Assembly (NCBI GenBank): GCA_964497585.1
Contig: CAZCDS010000008.1
Location: 1-64,000, forward strand
DNA from: CAZCDS01 sp964497585
Lineage (GTDB): Bacteria; Desulfobacterota; Desulfomonilia; Desulfomonilales; Desulfomonilaceae
Reading direction: 5' to 3'
DNA: 64,000 nt
Positions 35,386 to 43,958 of the stretch are shown in pieces. The notes below the pieces were generated by a model. It ran no database searches, was not told the origin of the DNA, and saw nothing but the letters and a program-made list of their open reading frames with translations. Within the stretch, counting starts at the first letter, position 1. Every line of letters begins with the position of its first letter. Both the position numbers and the translations under genes were made by a program.

Positions 35386-36228
35386 TCAGCGCCCTGCCAT
35401 TTGCTCGAGTCGGGCGATTCTCTCTTCCGTGGGGGGGTGGGTGGAGAAGAGGCTTCTCATGACCCCGCCGGCGGAAAACGGGTGGACGATGCACATGTGA
35501 GCAGTGGCTTCCGAGCCGTGCTGCATCGGGACCTGCGCGACGCCGCTCTCGAGCTTATGCAGTGCATTCGCCAGCCACAGGGGATGTCCGCACACTCTCG
35601 CGCCGGTCTGGTCAGCAAGGTATTCCCGGGACCTGGATATGGCCATCTGAATGATCATTGCCGCGAGGGGGGCGAGTACCATCATGAGAATGAGCGTGAC
35701 GATGTTCCCTCCTCCCTCATCGTCGTCGGACGCTCCCCCGAAAAAGAAGGCGAACTGAGCGAGGTACGTGATCGCAGCCCCGATTGTCGCCGCGACCGAC
35801 TGAATAAGGATGTCGCGGTTCCTTACGTGTCCCAGTTCGTGTCCGATCACCCCGGCAAGCTCTTCCCAGGAAAGCAGCCTGAGAATTCCCTCGGTCACGG
35901 CCACCACCGCGTTGTTAGGATTTCTTCCTGTGGCAAAGGCATTGGGTGACGGGTCAGGCACAATGTACACCCGAGGCATCGGGAGGCCCGCCTGTTGCGC
36001 CAACTGTCCTACGAGACGGTAGAGATCCGGGGCCTCCGCTTCCGTCACCTCCTGAGCGTTGTACATTCTCAGGACGATCTTATCGCTGAACCAGTAGCTC
36101 GCGAAGTTCATCACTGCAGCGATGCCCAGCGCAATGAGCGCGCCTTTCTGGCCGCCGATCACCCCTCCGATGACCACGAGAAGGCCCGCCAAACCGGCCA
36201 GCAAAATGAGCGTTTTCACCTGATTCAT
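35386..36228 (-). CDS. htpX: HtpX-like membrane zinc metalloprotease
   Basis: 280 residues. HtpX is an M48 heat-shock protease that degrades misfolded inner-membrane proteins. Two helices at the N-terminus (TLILLAGLAGLLVVIGGVIG) are followed by the catalytic zinc motif VIGHELGHVRNRDILIQ (H-E-x-x-H). A second helix pair (YLAQFAFFFG and LILMMVLAPLAAMII) leads to the third ligand region ISRSREYLADQTGARVCG. The order matches E. coli HtpX, whose length is about 290. It is transcribed alone on the minus strand. Confidence 0.93.
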   Translation of the reverse strand: MNQVKTLILLAGLAGLLVVIGGVIGGQKGALIALGIAAVMNFASYWFSDKIVLRMYNAQEVTEAEAPDLYRLVGQLAQQAGLPMPRVYIVPDPSPNAFATGRNPNNAVVAVTEGILRLLSWEELAGVIGHELGHVRNRDILIQSVAATIGAAITYLAQFAFFFGGASDDDEGGGNIVTLILMMVLAPLAAMIIQMAISRSREYLADQTGARVCGHPLWLANALHKLESGVAQVPMQHGSEATAHMCIVHPFSAGGVMRSLFSTHPPTEERIARLEQMAGR

Positions 36229-36346
36229 GTTTGGTCTCCCTCGTTTTGAACGTTTTCACGAAAATCTCTTCAGACGAAAAGGGTTGTCGGGTCATGCGAG
36301 CGTAACATACCTTGTCCTCACGAAAGCGAACTCACCCTCGAAAGCG

Positions 36347-37279
36347 TCAAGGCACGCTCCTGAATCGTTCACCCTTTTGCAGTCTCCTGCCCCGGGCAAA
36401 CTCGGCCGATGACATACGCCTCTTGCCCGGCGCTTGGACTTCCTTGAGGAGGAGCAGGCCCTCGCCTGTCCCCACGGCTATCCCATCCAGATCGATTGCT
36501 TCGATCACGCCCTGTACCCCGGAACCGTCCATCGGATCGGCTCGCCACACTTTGATGACCTCGTCGCCCAGCCAGCAATGCGCGGTGGGCCACGGATTCA
36601 TGGCTCGCACGAGGCGGCTGAGATAGTCTGCGTCGAGACTCCAATCGATCCTGCCGTCCTCTTTCGAAAGAGGGCGACAGTACGTTGCCGCGGCATGATC
36701 CTGTGGTTGCGGTCTGATACTGTTGTCCGCCATCCCCTTCAGCGTTTCGACAACGGCTCCTGCGCCGAGTTCCATGAGTCTGTCGTGAAGTTCTCCCGCG
36801 GTATCACCCCGAATGGGAATCTCCTTTGAGAGCAAGATATCGCCCGTGTCCATTCCCTCGTCCATGCGGATCGTGCACACACCGGTGCGGGTGTCCCCCG
36901 CGAGAACGGCCGCGGTTATGGGGGACGCGCCCCGATGCCTTGGCAGCAGTGAAGCGTGGAGATTTACGCACCCCATCTTCGGCAAATCGAGTATCCGCTT
37001 CGGAAGAATCTTCCCGTACGCAGCGACGACCATCACGTCGGGCGCCCATTCTTCGAGGAGCGCTATCAATTGCTCCGACGCGGAGTCGGCGGGGGAGGTC
37101 ACGGGCAGGCCCAGTGCAACGGCCTCTCGTTTGACCGGAGTCGGGAGGCTCTTCCTGCCCCGTCCCCGGGGTTTGTCCGGTTGCGTCACCACGCCGGTGA
37201 CGAGAAGAGCTTCGTTCAGCGCCCGAAGCGTGGGAACGGCAAAATCGGGGGAGCCCATGAAGACGACCCTGAGGCTCAC
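36347..37279 (-). CDS. fmt: Methionyl-tRNA formyltransferase
   Basis: 310 residues. It formylates initiator Met-tRNA using 10-formyltetrahydrofolate. The N-terminus RVVFMGSPDFAVPTLRAL and the catalytic PSLLPRHRGASPI-type stretch (here NLHASLLPRHRGASPI) are diagnostic, as are TGVCTIRMDEGMDTGDILL and the C-terminal OB-fold start. The ATG overlaps the def stop by four bases (ATGA), the common def-fmt order, so the two are translationally coupled. Confidence 0.96.
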   Translation of the reverse strand: MSLRVVFMGSPDFAVPTLRALNEALLVTGVVTQPDKPRGRGRKSLPTPVKREAVALGLPVTSPADSASEQLIALLEEWAPDVMVVAAYGKILPKRILDLPKMGCVNLHASLLPRHRGASPITAAVLAGDTRTGVCTIRMDEGMDTGDILLSKEIPIRGDTAGELHDRLMELGAGAVVETLKGMADNSIRPQPQDHAAATYCRPLSKEDGRIDWSLDADYLSRLVRAMNPWPTAHCWLGDEVIKVWRADPMDGSGVQGVIEAIDLDGIAVGTGEGLLLLKEVQAPGKRRMSSAEFARGRRLQKGERFRSVP

Positions 37280-37800
37280 TCTTGCCTCCTGGCCTTTTTC
37301 CTCATCTTCCGGCTGTACAGGCCTCTTCGCAGAGAAGACGCGTGGTCGAGTATCGTAGTCCCGTTCAGATGATCTATCTCGTGCTGCAGCGCTCGGGCCA
37401 GGATCCCTTCGGCATCCACTACGATCGGGTTTCCGTCAAGATCCACGCCCTCGACCTGCACGAGTTCCGGTCGCTCGATCTCCACCCCGAAATCGGGCAC
37501 GCTCAGGCATCCCTCTTCTTTGACGCTCTGTCCCTCGAAAAGGGAAATGATTGGATTGATGATAAAGATCGGATTCTTCTTTCTTTCGCTTGGCGCAGTG
37601 TACGCGTAGTCCACGTCAAGCACGATGAGCCTCAAGGTTTCGCCCACCTGATTGGCCGCCAGCCCGACACCCGGAGCCCGGTACATGAGTTGGGCCATAT
37701 CGGCTGCAAGTGCTCTGACATGCTCGTCGATGTTCGCAACCTCCTCAGCCGTCGTCTTCAGTGCTTCGTGGGGGAAGACTACTATGGATCGCTCACTCAT
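37276..37800 (-). CDS. def: Peptide deformylase
   Basis: 174 residues from the ATG at 37800, which is better spaced from an AAGG site than the ATG at 37806. It removes the formyl group from new proteins. The three family motifs are intact: GVGLAANQVG, EEGCLSVP (metal Cys) and QHEIDHLNG (H-E-x-x-H). Its C-terminal end is lysine/arginine-rich. It is in an operon with fmt, which follows with a four-base overlap. A possible promoter lies just upstream. Confidence 0.96.
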   Translation of the reverse strand: MSERSIVVFPHEALKTTAEEVANIDEHVRALAADMAQLMYRAPGVGLAANQVGETLRLIVLDVDYAYTAPSERKKNPIFIINPIISLFEGQSVKEEGCLSVPDFGVEIERPELVQVEGVDLDGNPIVVDAEGILARALQHEIDHLNGTTILDHASSLRRGLYSRKMRKKARRQE

Positions 37801-37828
37801 TATCATGACCTTGCTCTCATTTACTCAA

Positions 37829-37860
37829 TATATATGGCCATTCTCCACCGGTGGTGTCAA
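37829..37860 (-). promoter_or_regulatory. Predicted promoter of def-fmt
   Basis: On the minus strand, a perfect TTGACA (37855-37860) is followed after 18 bases by CATATA within the AT-rich CATATATATTG block (to about 37829). This is the only good -35 upstream of def and would serve the def-fmt pair. Confidence 0.4.
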
Positions 37861-38068
37861 CATACATTCCCGCGCGCTGGATGCGGACATGACTCTCCCT
37901 CACTGTCTCAGACGGAGGAGGAAGGGAGAAAAAAGTTGCCCTTTCCCGCGACAAAGCGCGCGCGAGGGGGATTTTCCCGACCAGCCGGCAGCGGGTCTAT
38001 CATTGCTTCGATCACGGAGTAGTATGCATGACGGACTTGGGGAGTCGCTGACGGGCAAAGAGGCGGAC

Positions 38069-39208
38069 TCAGGACTCCACGACCGCGAGATTGTCCGCGT
38101 GGACCACTTCATCATTTCGGCTGTATCCGAGGATCCAGGCGATCTCGGAGGTCTGCCGACCCTTAATCCTGAGCATTTCTTCGGAAGAGTAGTTCGCCAG
38201 TCCCACGGCCACACGTGTGCCCTCGCTGTCCTCGATGCTCACCGCCGCGCCGTGCTCGAAGCGTCCTTTCACTTCGGTGACCCCTATGGGAAGAAGGCTT
38301 TTTCCCCGGCCCACAACCGCGTCGGCTGCACCTCTGTCAACAACCAGCGTCCCTTCCGGTTCGAGATTGTATCGCATCCAGTGCTTCCGCGCGGATATCC
38401 GCTCTTTCGCGGGGAGGATGAGCGTGCCACATGCGTCACCTTGAATTATCTGAGGGATAATGTTCGGGGTCTTTCCTCTCGCTATGATCGTGGGTACTCC
38501 GGACATCCCGGCCTTGGCCGCGGCCTCCAGCTTGGACGCCATCCCTCCGCGACCGACCCCTGAAGTCCCGCCCCAGGCAAGCTCTTTGATTTCCGGGGTA
38601 ATCTCTTCGACAAGAGGGATCACGCACGCGTCCGGATTCGTGCCCGGATCGCAGTCCATGAATCCCTCTCTGTCGGTGAGAGCCACAAGGAGATCCGCGT
38701 CAGCCAACGTGGCCACGAGCGCGGAGAGATTGTCGTTGTCTCCCACCTGGATCTCTTCGACCATGACGGTGTCGTTTTCGTTGATGATCGGAACCACTCC
38801 CCAGGACAGCAGGGTAATCAAGGTATTCCGGGCGTTGAGATACCGGCGCCTGTGTGCGAGGTCGTCCTTGGTCAGGAGCATCTGACCCACCTTGACGCCG
38901 TGCTCCGCGAACGCCTCTTCGTAGGCCGTCATGAGCCGAGTCTGACCAACCGCTGCCGCGGCCTGTTTCTGCGGAATCGTTCGTGCTCCCCCTTTAAGAA
39001 TGAGTCGTCTTATACCTGCGGCGATGGCTCCCGACGAGACGATGATGAACTCCTTGCCGTTCTCTTTGTACCGACAGATATCGTTGACCAATCCCCGGAT
39101 TGTCGTGGTGTCCAGGCCTTCTTCCGTGGTCACCACGCTGGATCCGAGCTTGACCACCACGCGCTTCACGGAGCGGAGGATCTCTTTTCTTGTCTCTTCG
39201 TTAGTCAT
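38069..39208 (-). CDS. proB: Glutamate 5-kinase with PUA domain
   Basis: 379 residues. It performs the first step of proline synthesis, phosphorylating glutamate. The kinase part has VVVKLGSSVVTTEEG near residue 16, IVSSGAIAAGIRRL, and the ADP/glutamate-binding NDNLSALVATLADADLLVAL and GTSGVGRGGMASKLEAA. The C-terminal 85 residues (LPIGVTEVKGRFEHGAAVSI) form the PUA domain seen in many ProB proteins. Its start overlaps the obgE stop by eight bases, the frequent obgE-proB arrangement. Confidence 0.96.
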   Translation of the reverse strand: MTNEETRKEILRSVKRVVVKLGSSVVTTEEGLDTTTIRGLVNDICRYKENGKEFIIVSSGAIAAGIRRLILKGGARTIPQKQAAAAVGQTRLMTAYEEAFAEHGVKVGQMLLTKDDLAHRRRYLNARNTLITLLSWGVVPIINENDTVMVEEIQVGDNDNLSALVATLADADLLVALTDREGFMDCDPGTNPDACVIPLVEEITPEIKELAWGGTSGVGRGGMASKLEAAAKAGMSGVPTIIARGKTPNIIPQIIQGDACGTLILPAKERISARKHWMRYNLEPEGTLVVDRGAADAVVGRGKSLLPIGVTEVKGRFEHGAAVSIEDSEGTRVAVGLANYSSEEMLRIKGRQTSEIAWILGYSRNDEVVHADNLAVVES

Positions 39209-40238
39209 CCGATTTCTTGAGTCCCTTTCGGTCCTGGGTAGACCGTCTCAAGAGCCGGGCGGTACGACTCAGCAGCTCCTTGAGTCCCAGGCCCGTAACG
39301 GCCGAGATCTGCAGGACGGGCACACCTTTTTTTTCCAGCGCGTGTTTGAGCTCCTCCGCGGGACCACGGTTCTCCGGCAGATCCATCTTCGTGATCACCG
39401 CGATCATGGGTTTCTCTAACAGATTCGAGTCGTACGATTCAAGCTCCCGCATTATCGTAGAGAATCGTTCCTCAGGCCCGGGCTCGAGATCCGGCGACGG
39501 GTCAATCAAGTGAAGGAGAACTCGTGTGCGCTCCACGTGACGCAGGAACCGGTCTCCCATGCCCGCTCCCCGGTGCGCGTCCTCGATGATGCCTGGTATG
39601 TCCGCCATCACGAAATCGGTATGCCCCGGCCCTCGCACCACCCCCAGCGCCGGGACTTTCGTGGTAAAGGGATAGTCGGCTATTTTTGGCCGGGCCGCAG
39701 ACACGCTTGAGATCAATGTGGATTTTCCGCTATTGGGCATCCCGACGAGGCCAACGTCGGCCATGAGCTTCAAGCGGAGCAGGACCGTCCGCTCCTCACC
39801 CGGCCACCCCTCTTCGAACCGCCGGGGAGCACGGTTACGTGAGGTTGCGAACCGAGCGTTTCCTCTTCCACCTCTCCCACCCTTTGCGAGAATCGTCCCC
39901 GCTCCCGGTCGATCGAGGTCGGCGATCAGATCGCCCGACTCGGAATCGAGAATCACGGTCCCCACGGGAACCCGAATGACCAGATCGTCCGCACACCGGC
40001 CGTGCATGTCCTTGCCCTTCCCGTGGGCTCCGTTCTTTGCCCGGTAGAGCTGTCGATACTGGCAGTCGAGAAGAGTGTTCATCGAAGGATCCGTTTCGAT
40101 GCGGACGCTTCCCCCGTTCCCTCCGTCTCCGCCATCGGGCCCACCCTTGGGGACGAAGGCTTCCCTGCGGAAACTCATACATCCCCGGCCCCCTTTTCCC
40201 GATATTACCGTGATGCGGGCTTCGTCTACGAATTTCAC
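39201..40238 (-). CDS. obgE: Ribosome-assembly GTPase Obg
   Basis: 345 residues with a GTG start (GTG AAA TTC GTA). Obg proteins bind the 50S subunit and link growth to nucleotide state. The glycine-rich N-terminal domain has GGDGGNGGSVRIETDPS, and ILAKGGRGGRGNARFA closes it. The G domain has G1 GMPNSGKSTLIS, G3 DIPGIIEDAHRGAGMG and G4 TKMD. It lacks the long acidic tail of some orthologues. It lies between rpmA and proB, the classic rplU-rpmA-obgE-proB order, with about 200 bases between rpmA and obgE. Confidence 0.96.
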   Translation of the reverse strand: MKFVDEARITVISGKGGRGCMSFRREAFVPKGGPDGGDGGNGGSVRIETDPSMNTLLDCQYRQLYRAKNGAHGKGKDMHGRCADDLVIRVPVGTVILDSESGDLIADLDRPGAGTILAKGGRGGRGNARFATSRNRAPRRFEEGWPGEERTVLLRLKLMADVGLVGMPNSGKSTLISSVSAARPKIADYPFTTKVPALGVVRGPGHTDFVMADIPGIIEDAHRGAGMGDRFLRHVERTRVLLHLIDPSPDLEPGPEERFSTIMRELESYDSNLLEKPMIAVITKMDLPENRGPAEELKHALEKKGVPVLQISAVTGLGLKELLSRTARLLRRSTQDRKGLKKSDD

Positions 40239-40444
40239 TTGAGTACTACGGATTCCGCGAGTGTGAGGCCTCAGATTTGGCTGATGTGTCCGTGATGCTC
40301 ACGGCGGGACGGGATAGATGCCGTCTCGCGTCAACGCCGCTTGTGTCGATCGCGAACCCGATTGCGGCGCGGGGGTGGGAATGCGTGCAAATCAGAATCC
40401 GCTCTGAAGCCATGAGCATGAGACCTTGAGCCGTCACCCGCTCT

Positions 40445-40702
40445 CTAGGTTGCAGGCAAGACCGAAACCGTCCTCTTTGAACGTCCCTTGCGTTGGAACT
40501 CCACAATCCCGTCGATTTTCGCGAAGAGGGTGTAATCTCTGCCCATTCCCACATTCTCGCCCGGGTGGACACTCGTTCCTCTCTGTCGGACCAGGATGTT
40601 TCCGGCACGAACCATCTGGCCGGCGAAACGCTTCACTCCGAGCCGCTGGCCGGGACTGTCCCGTCCGTTCCTGGAGCTTCCGCCTGCCTTCTTGTGTGCC
40701 AT
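40445..40702 (-). CDS. rpmA: Ribosomal protein L27
   Basis: 85 residues, the usual length. The N-terminus MAHKKAGGSSRNGRDSPGQR and the middle AGNILVRQRGTSVHPGENVG are diagnostic. L27 reaches the peptidyl-transferase centre. It is in the rplU operon, about 77 bases downstream of rplU. Confidence 0.98.
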   Translation of the reverse strand: MAHKKAGGSSRNGRDSPGQRLGVKRFAGQMVRAGNILVRQRGTSVHPGENVGMGRDYTLFAKIDGIVEFQRKGRSKRTVSVLPAT

Positions 40703-40779
40703 TTCTCCGTCCTCCTGTGCTGTACGATCAGACCTGTTCCCGGCCGCAGATCGGTCGACCCGACTCGAAAAAGATCAGT

Positions 40780-41091
40780 CTATTGTATCTCGTCAATTCT
40801 CAAGAGCGTGTACCACTGGCGATGTCCCTGTCTCTTCTTGTACGCCTTGCGGCGTTTCTTCTTGAAAACAATGATCTTTCGATCGCGTGCGGTCCGCATG
40901 ATGGTTGCCTTGACCACAGCATCCTCGACGACCGGGGTACCGAGTCGGATTCCCTGCTCGGGATCGGAGACCGCGAGGACGCTCTCCAACTCCACCTGCG
41001 TGCCGGGGTCCCCGCTGATTTTTTCCACTTTGACCAGATCACCGGGCTCTACTTTGTATTGTTTCCCGCCCGTCTGCACGACTGCGTACAT
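40780..41091 (-). CDS. rplU: Ribosomal protein L21
   Basis: 103 residues from the ATG at 41091, fixed by AGGAGGAG just upstream; the frame remains open to 41160 but that part is not L21. MYAVVQTGGKQYKVEPGDL opens the protein and the basic end KKRRKAYKKRQGHRQ is typical of L21. It is the first gene of the rplU-rpmA unit, driven by a good promoter. Confidence 0.98.
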   Translation of the reverse strand: MYAVVQTGGKQYKVEPGDLVKVEKISGDPGTQVELESVLAVSDPEQGIRLGTPVVEDAVVKATIMRTARDRKIIVFKKKRRKAYKKRQGHRQWYTLLRIDEIQ

Positions 41092-41119
41092 ACGATCTCC
41101 TCCTGATCGAGAATTTTTT

Positions 41120-41148
41120 ATTAAACCACCCATACGCACGTCTGTCAA
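41120..41148 (-). promoter_or_regulatory. Promoter of rplU-rpmA
   Basis: On the minus strand, a perfect TTGACA (41143-41148) lies 17 bases from TTTAAT (41120-41125). The leader to the ATG at 41091 would be about 20 bases. Confidence 0.65.
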
Positions 41149-41230
41149 CGAAAAATGCAAGAAGTCTTCCCATTTTGACTTCCCATGAGTTCAGATCCGC
41201 TGGGACGCTCCCGGCATATGTGTTATCGGC

Positions 41231-41983
41231 CTAATTCCGGGTACCATGCAAAGCCGCGCCAAGTGCGCCCAGCATGTCCGGGTCTTCCGGGACCAGCAGC
41301 TTCAAGCCCCCCAGTTTCTCCAACAGACGCACCGCACAGGTGTTTCGCGCGACCCCTCCGGAAAAGACGAGAGGCTCTGCAATTGCAGCGCGTTTGAGCA
41401 TTGACAGCGAACGCTTGACGACGGAGAAATGAAGCGCCATCGCGATATCCTGCGGTCTGTGGCCGCGGGCCATAAGTGAAGTGGCTTCCGTCTCTGCAAA
41501 AACTGTGCACATGCTGTTTATCGTGAGTCCAGGTTCCCCGTCCAGGGCGTAATCGCCAAAATCCTCAACCGGAATTCCAAAGCTTGTTGCCATGAACTCC
41601 AGGAACTTACCCGTCCCTGCTGCGCAGCGATCATTCATCTCAAACTTTTTAACCAGACCCTGAGCATCGAGGGCAATCGCCTTCGTGTCTTGACCGCCAA
41701 TGTCCAGGACCGACCGAGCTTTGGGAAAGACTCTTCTTGCACCCAGGGCGTGCGCCTGTATCTCCGTTATCGCAACGCCGTTGAAGGTCTCCTGCAAAAG
41801 TTTGCGGCCGTATCCTGTTGCTACCATGTGATCCCACTTGAGCCCATCGACCAACCGGAGAGCTTGAGCTTGAGGATCATAGGTCGTCTCGGTTTTCAGA
41901 GAGACCACCACTTGGTCCGTGACCTTATCCCATATCACGATCTTGATGGTCCGTGACCCTGCATCCAATCCTGCTACGAGCAT
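41231..41983 (-). CDS. ATP-dependent activator (BadF/HgdC type) of the neighbouring double-cubane-type protein
   Basis: 250 residues from the ATG at 41983; the frame is open further upstream, where it overlaps the neighbouring gene's end. The ASKHA fold shows MLVAGLDAGSRTIKIVI, LDIGGQDTKAIAL and FSGGVARN. The two cysteines that hold the bridging [4Fe-4S] cluster in HgdC-type activators are C120 (NDRCAAGTGKF) and C159 (NSMCTVFAETEA). The protein uses ATP to push a low-potential electron onto its partner, here almost certainly the gene just upstream (94 bases apart). Confidence 0.9.
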   Translation of the reverse strand: MLVAGLDAGSRTIKIVIWDKVTDQVVVSLKTETTYDPQAQALRLVDGLKWDHMVATGYGRKLLQETFNGVAITEIQAHALGARRVFPKARSVLDIGGQDTKAIALDAQGLVKKFEMNDRCAAGTGKFLEFMATSFGIPVEDFGDYALDGEPGLTINSMCTVFAETEATSLMARGHRPQDIAMALHFSVVKRSLSMLKRAAIAEPLVFSGGVARNTCAVRLLEKLGGLKLLVPEDPDMLGALGAALHGTRN

Positions 41984-42077
41984 GTTACTCAGCCTACCAA
42001 CAGAAGGGCGCAGCCACAGGAAGTATGCCTCCCGTGGCCGCGAATAGGTCTCGATCCGGCAAAGAGGACTGTGCGCT

Positions 42078-43370
42078 CTATGCCGCTTCCCTCGAGCCAA
42101 TTCGTTCCAAAAATGCCTCCACGCGGGTCTTGAGCTGTTCCACATCCTCCATACTGTAATCCGTGTCTATCCGTAGAGTCGGCATGTCATGACTCTCCAG
42201 CGCTGTCTCAACCTCGAGTGATTCGATCTGGTATGGCTGACAGAACTGGAGTCCGTAATGAATCACCCCCTGTGCTCCGTAACCGGAGTACATTTCTTCC
42301 ACGTGTCCCACGCGGTCCGGATTAGGGGTGAAAATTGCGCAATCCGTCTGAAAATACCTGTCAATTATGGCATCCATGAGCTCGTCTACGCTACCCCCGG
42401 CATCGTTGACGAGATTCCTGGTGCCTCGTTCCCCAACGCACGACTCCTCTCCAACAATGGTCGCCCCGGAAGTCTCGATTATCCACGGGAGCTTCCAATT
42501 GGGTACGGCCATGGGGCAGCCTGAGAGAAGGATACGCGGCGCACCCTTGGGAAACACACCACTACCCGCTTCGATTCTTCCCTCTAGTTCGGCACAGATC
42601 TTGTTCACCGAATCGGTGAAACGGACGGGATCATCATAAAAAAAGACCTGGTTGATCAACAGCGCATCGAGACCGGAGATGGGGACGGGGTCGGCTTTTC
42701 TTAACTCGTTCAAGCGATGAATGGCTCGACGCTTGTTGTTCACGATCTCGATTCCCTTCTTCAATCGCGGGACATCGATCATCACGTCGGTAAGCTCCTC
42801 GACGGCGCTTTTGAACCTCTCATATTCGGCCTTGAGGAGGGCCCTACCCGCTGCTGACTTCATCTGGGGAAGATCCATGACGTAGAGATTGGGCACGAGC
42901 TCGTTGAGTACTTCGTAGGACTTCTTCTTTCCATCGCACGTATTCTCGCCGACAATCATGTCCGCAGACTCGATATACGGACAGACCTTGCCAAGCTTGA
43001 ACCCGAACGCGGATTTGATGAGGGAACAGGTATTTCGAGGCAGAACTCTTTCCACTTCTTCAGTTGCAAAATCGGCTCCCGTGCATAATCCGACAAGAGT
43101 TGCGTCAGCCGCCCTGACGATTTCCTCAGGGACGAACACGCAGAAGGACCCGATGACTTTGCGGCCCTTTTTCTTACCGTCAAGGAGTTCTTTTATTCTC
43201 AGCCCATGGACTTCCGACATAACAAAGTCGAAATATGCCATTCCTTCCGGGCGATTGGTCTGGCTGAGGAATATGTCTTGATATCCTTTGCCGAGAACTT
43301 CAAGAAGGACATCGTGGGCTGCCAAGTCCAAACCCAACTCTCCCCACATCTGCCGGTACTCTTCGGTCAT
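42078..43370 (-). CDS. 2-hydroxyacyl-CoA-dehydratase-like (probably double-cubane cluster) protein
   Basis: 430 residues, a single HgdB/FldB/YjiM-like subunit. Cysteines are at 77, 96, 115 (RNTCSLIKS), 130, 145, 284 (LSGCPMAV), 311 (EESCVGERG), 344 and 377. True 2-hydroxyacyl-CoA dehydratases have two different subunits. A lone subunit with an adjoining single activator is the arrangement of the double-cubane cluster proteins (DCCP), which hold an [Fe8S9] cluster and reduce small substrates at very low potential. The physiological substrate is unknown. RBS AAAGGAGAA precedes the ATG, with a strong promoter upstream. Confidence 0.85.
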   Translation of the reverse strand: MTEEYRQMWGELGLDLAAHDVLLEVLGKGYQDIFLSQTNRPEGMAYFDFVMSEVHGLRIKELLDGKKKGRKVIGSFCVFVPEEIVRAADATLVGLCTGADFATEEVERVLPRNTCSLIKSAFGFKLGKVCPYIESADMIVGENTCDGKKKSYEVLNELVPNLYVMDLPQMKSAAGRALLKAEYERFKSAVEELTDVMIDVPRLKKGIEIVNNKRRAIHRLNELRKADPVPISGLDALLINQVFFYDDPVRFTDSVNKICAELEGRIEAGSGVFPKGAPRILLSGCPMAVPNWKLPWIIETSGATIVGEESCVGERGTRNLVNDAGGSVDELMDAIIDRYFQTDCAIFTPNPDRVGHVEEMYSGYGAQGVIHYGLQFCQPYQIESLEVETALESHDMPTLRIDTDYSMEDVEQLKTRVEAFLERIGSREAA

Positions 43371-43444
43371 TGTCTTCTCCTTTCACTTTCAGACTTAGAT
43401 TTGCGACTTTAAAAATAGGAATTCCCGATGTATTGTATCGGCAT

Positions 43445-43472
43445 ATTCTATCTAATCGCGGGGAGATGTCAA
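43445..43472 (-). promoter_or_regulatory. Promoter of the double-cubane protein/activator pair
   Basis: On the minus strand, a perfect TTGACA (43467-43472), 16 bases, TAGAAT (43445-43450). The leader to the ATG at 43370 would be about 70 bases, in which no known regulatory RNA was recognised. Confidence 0.65.
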
Positions 43473-43958
43473 GCTTTGCAGTGCGGAGCTATGGTAACCG
43501 GTGCTCAGTTCTGCACAAGAGTGGTACGCGGCTACGGGGGACTGCGCTTTCGTAGGATCACGGCATGCTAAGCCCGCACGGCTTGGCGCGAATTTCAATG
43601 GAGGACACTGTTGCTCCAGATAGCCAAGGAGGAAGGGCAGGTCGCGTTGCGGCTCTTCATACGAGAGAGGGCCTCGGGTTGTACCTCTCGACGAATTGGC
43701 GCTCACGTCTCAAACCGGCCAGGTACGATTTTGTCGCATACCTGGCCATCGTTGGCTATCATTCCTGATGAGACTGTGGTAACTGCCCTTTTGAAGTGAC
43801 GCAGCGAAGCAGCGTCTCTTCCAGAGATTGCTTGTGCTGTCATGGACTTATCTGCTATTGTACATTCCAACCGTGAAGAAACCGGCAGAACCGTGGCAAG
43901 ACATGCCCGCCGTGGGAGCGACGAGTCCGTCACTCGATCGAGAGCGGGGGGATAACAT
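43473..43958. other. Intergenic stretch, no gene supported
   Basis: 486 bases between divergent genes. Short frames in several registers lack ribosome sites. A hairpin (GACGC-A-GC-GAA-GC-A-GCGTC, about 43798-43816) is the only structure noticed; a GGGGGG ribosome-like site at 43946-43951 serves the TTG start at 43959. Confidence 0.4.
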
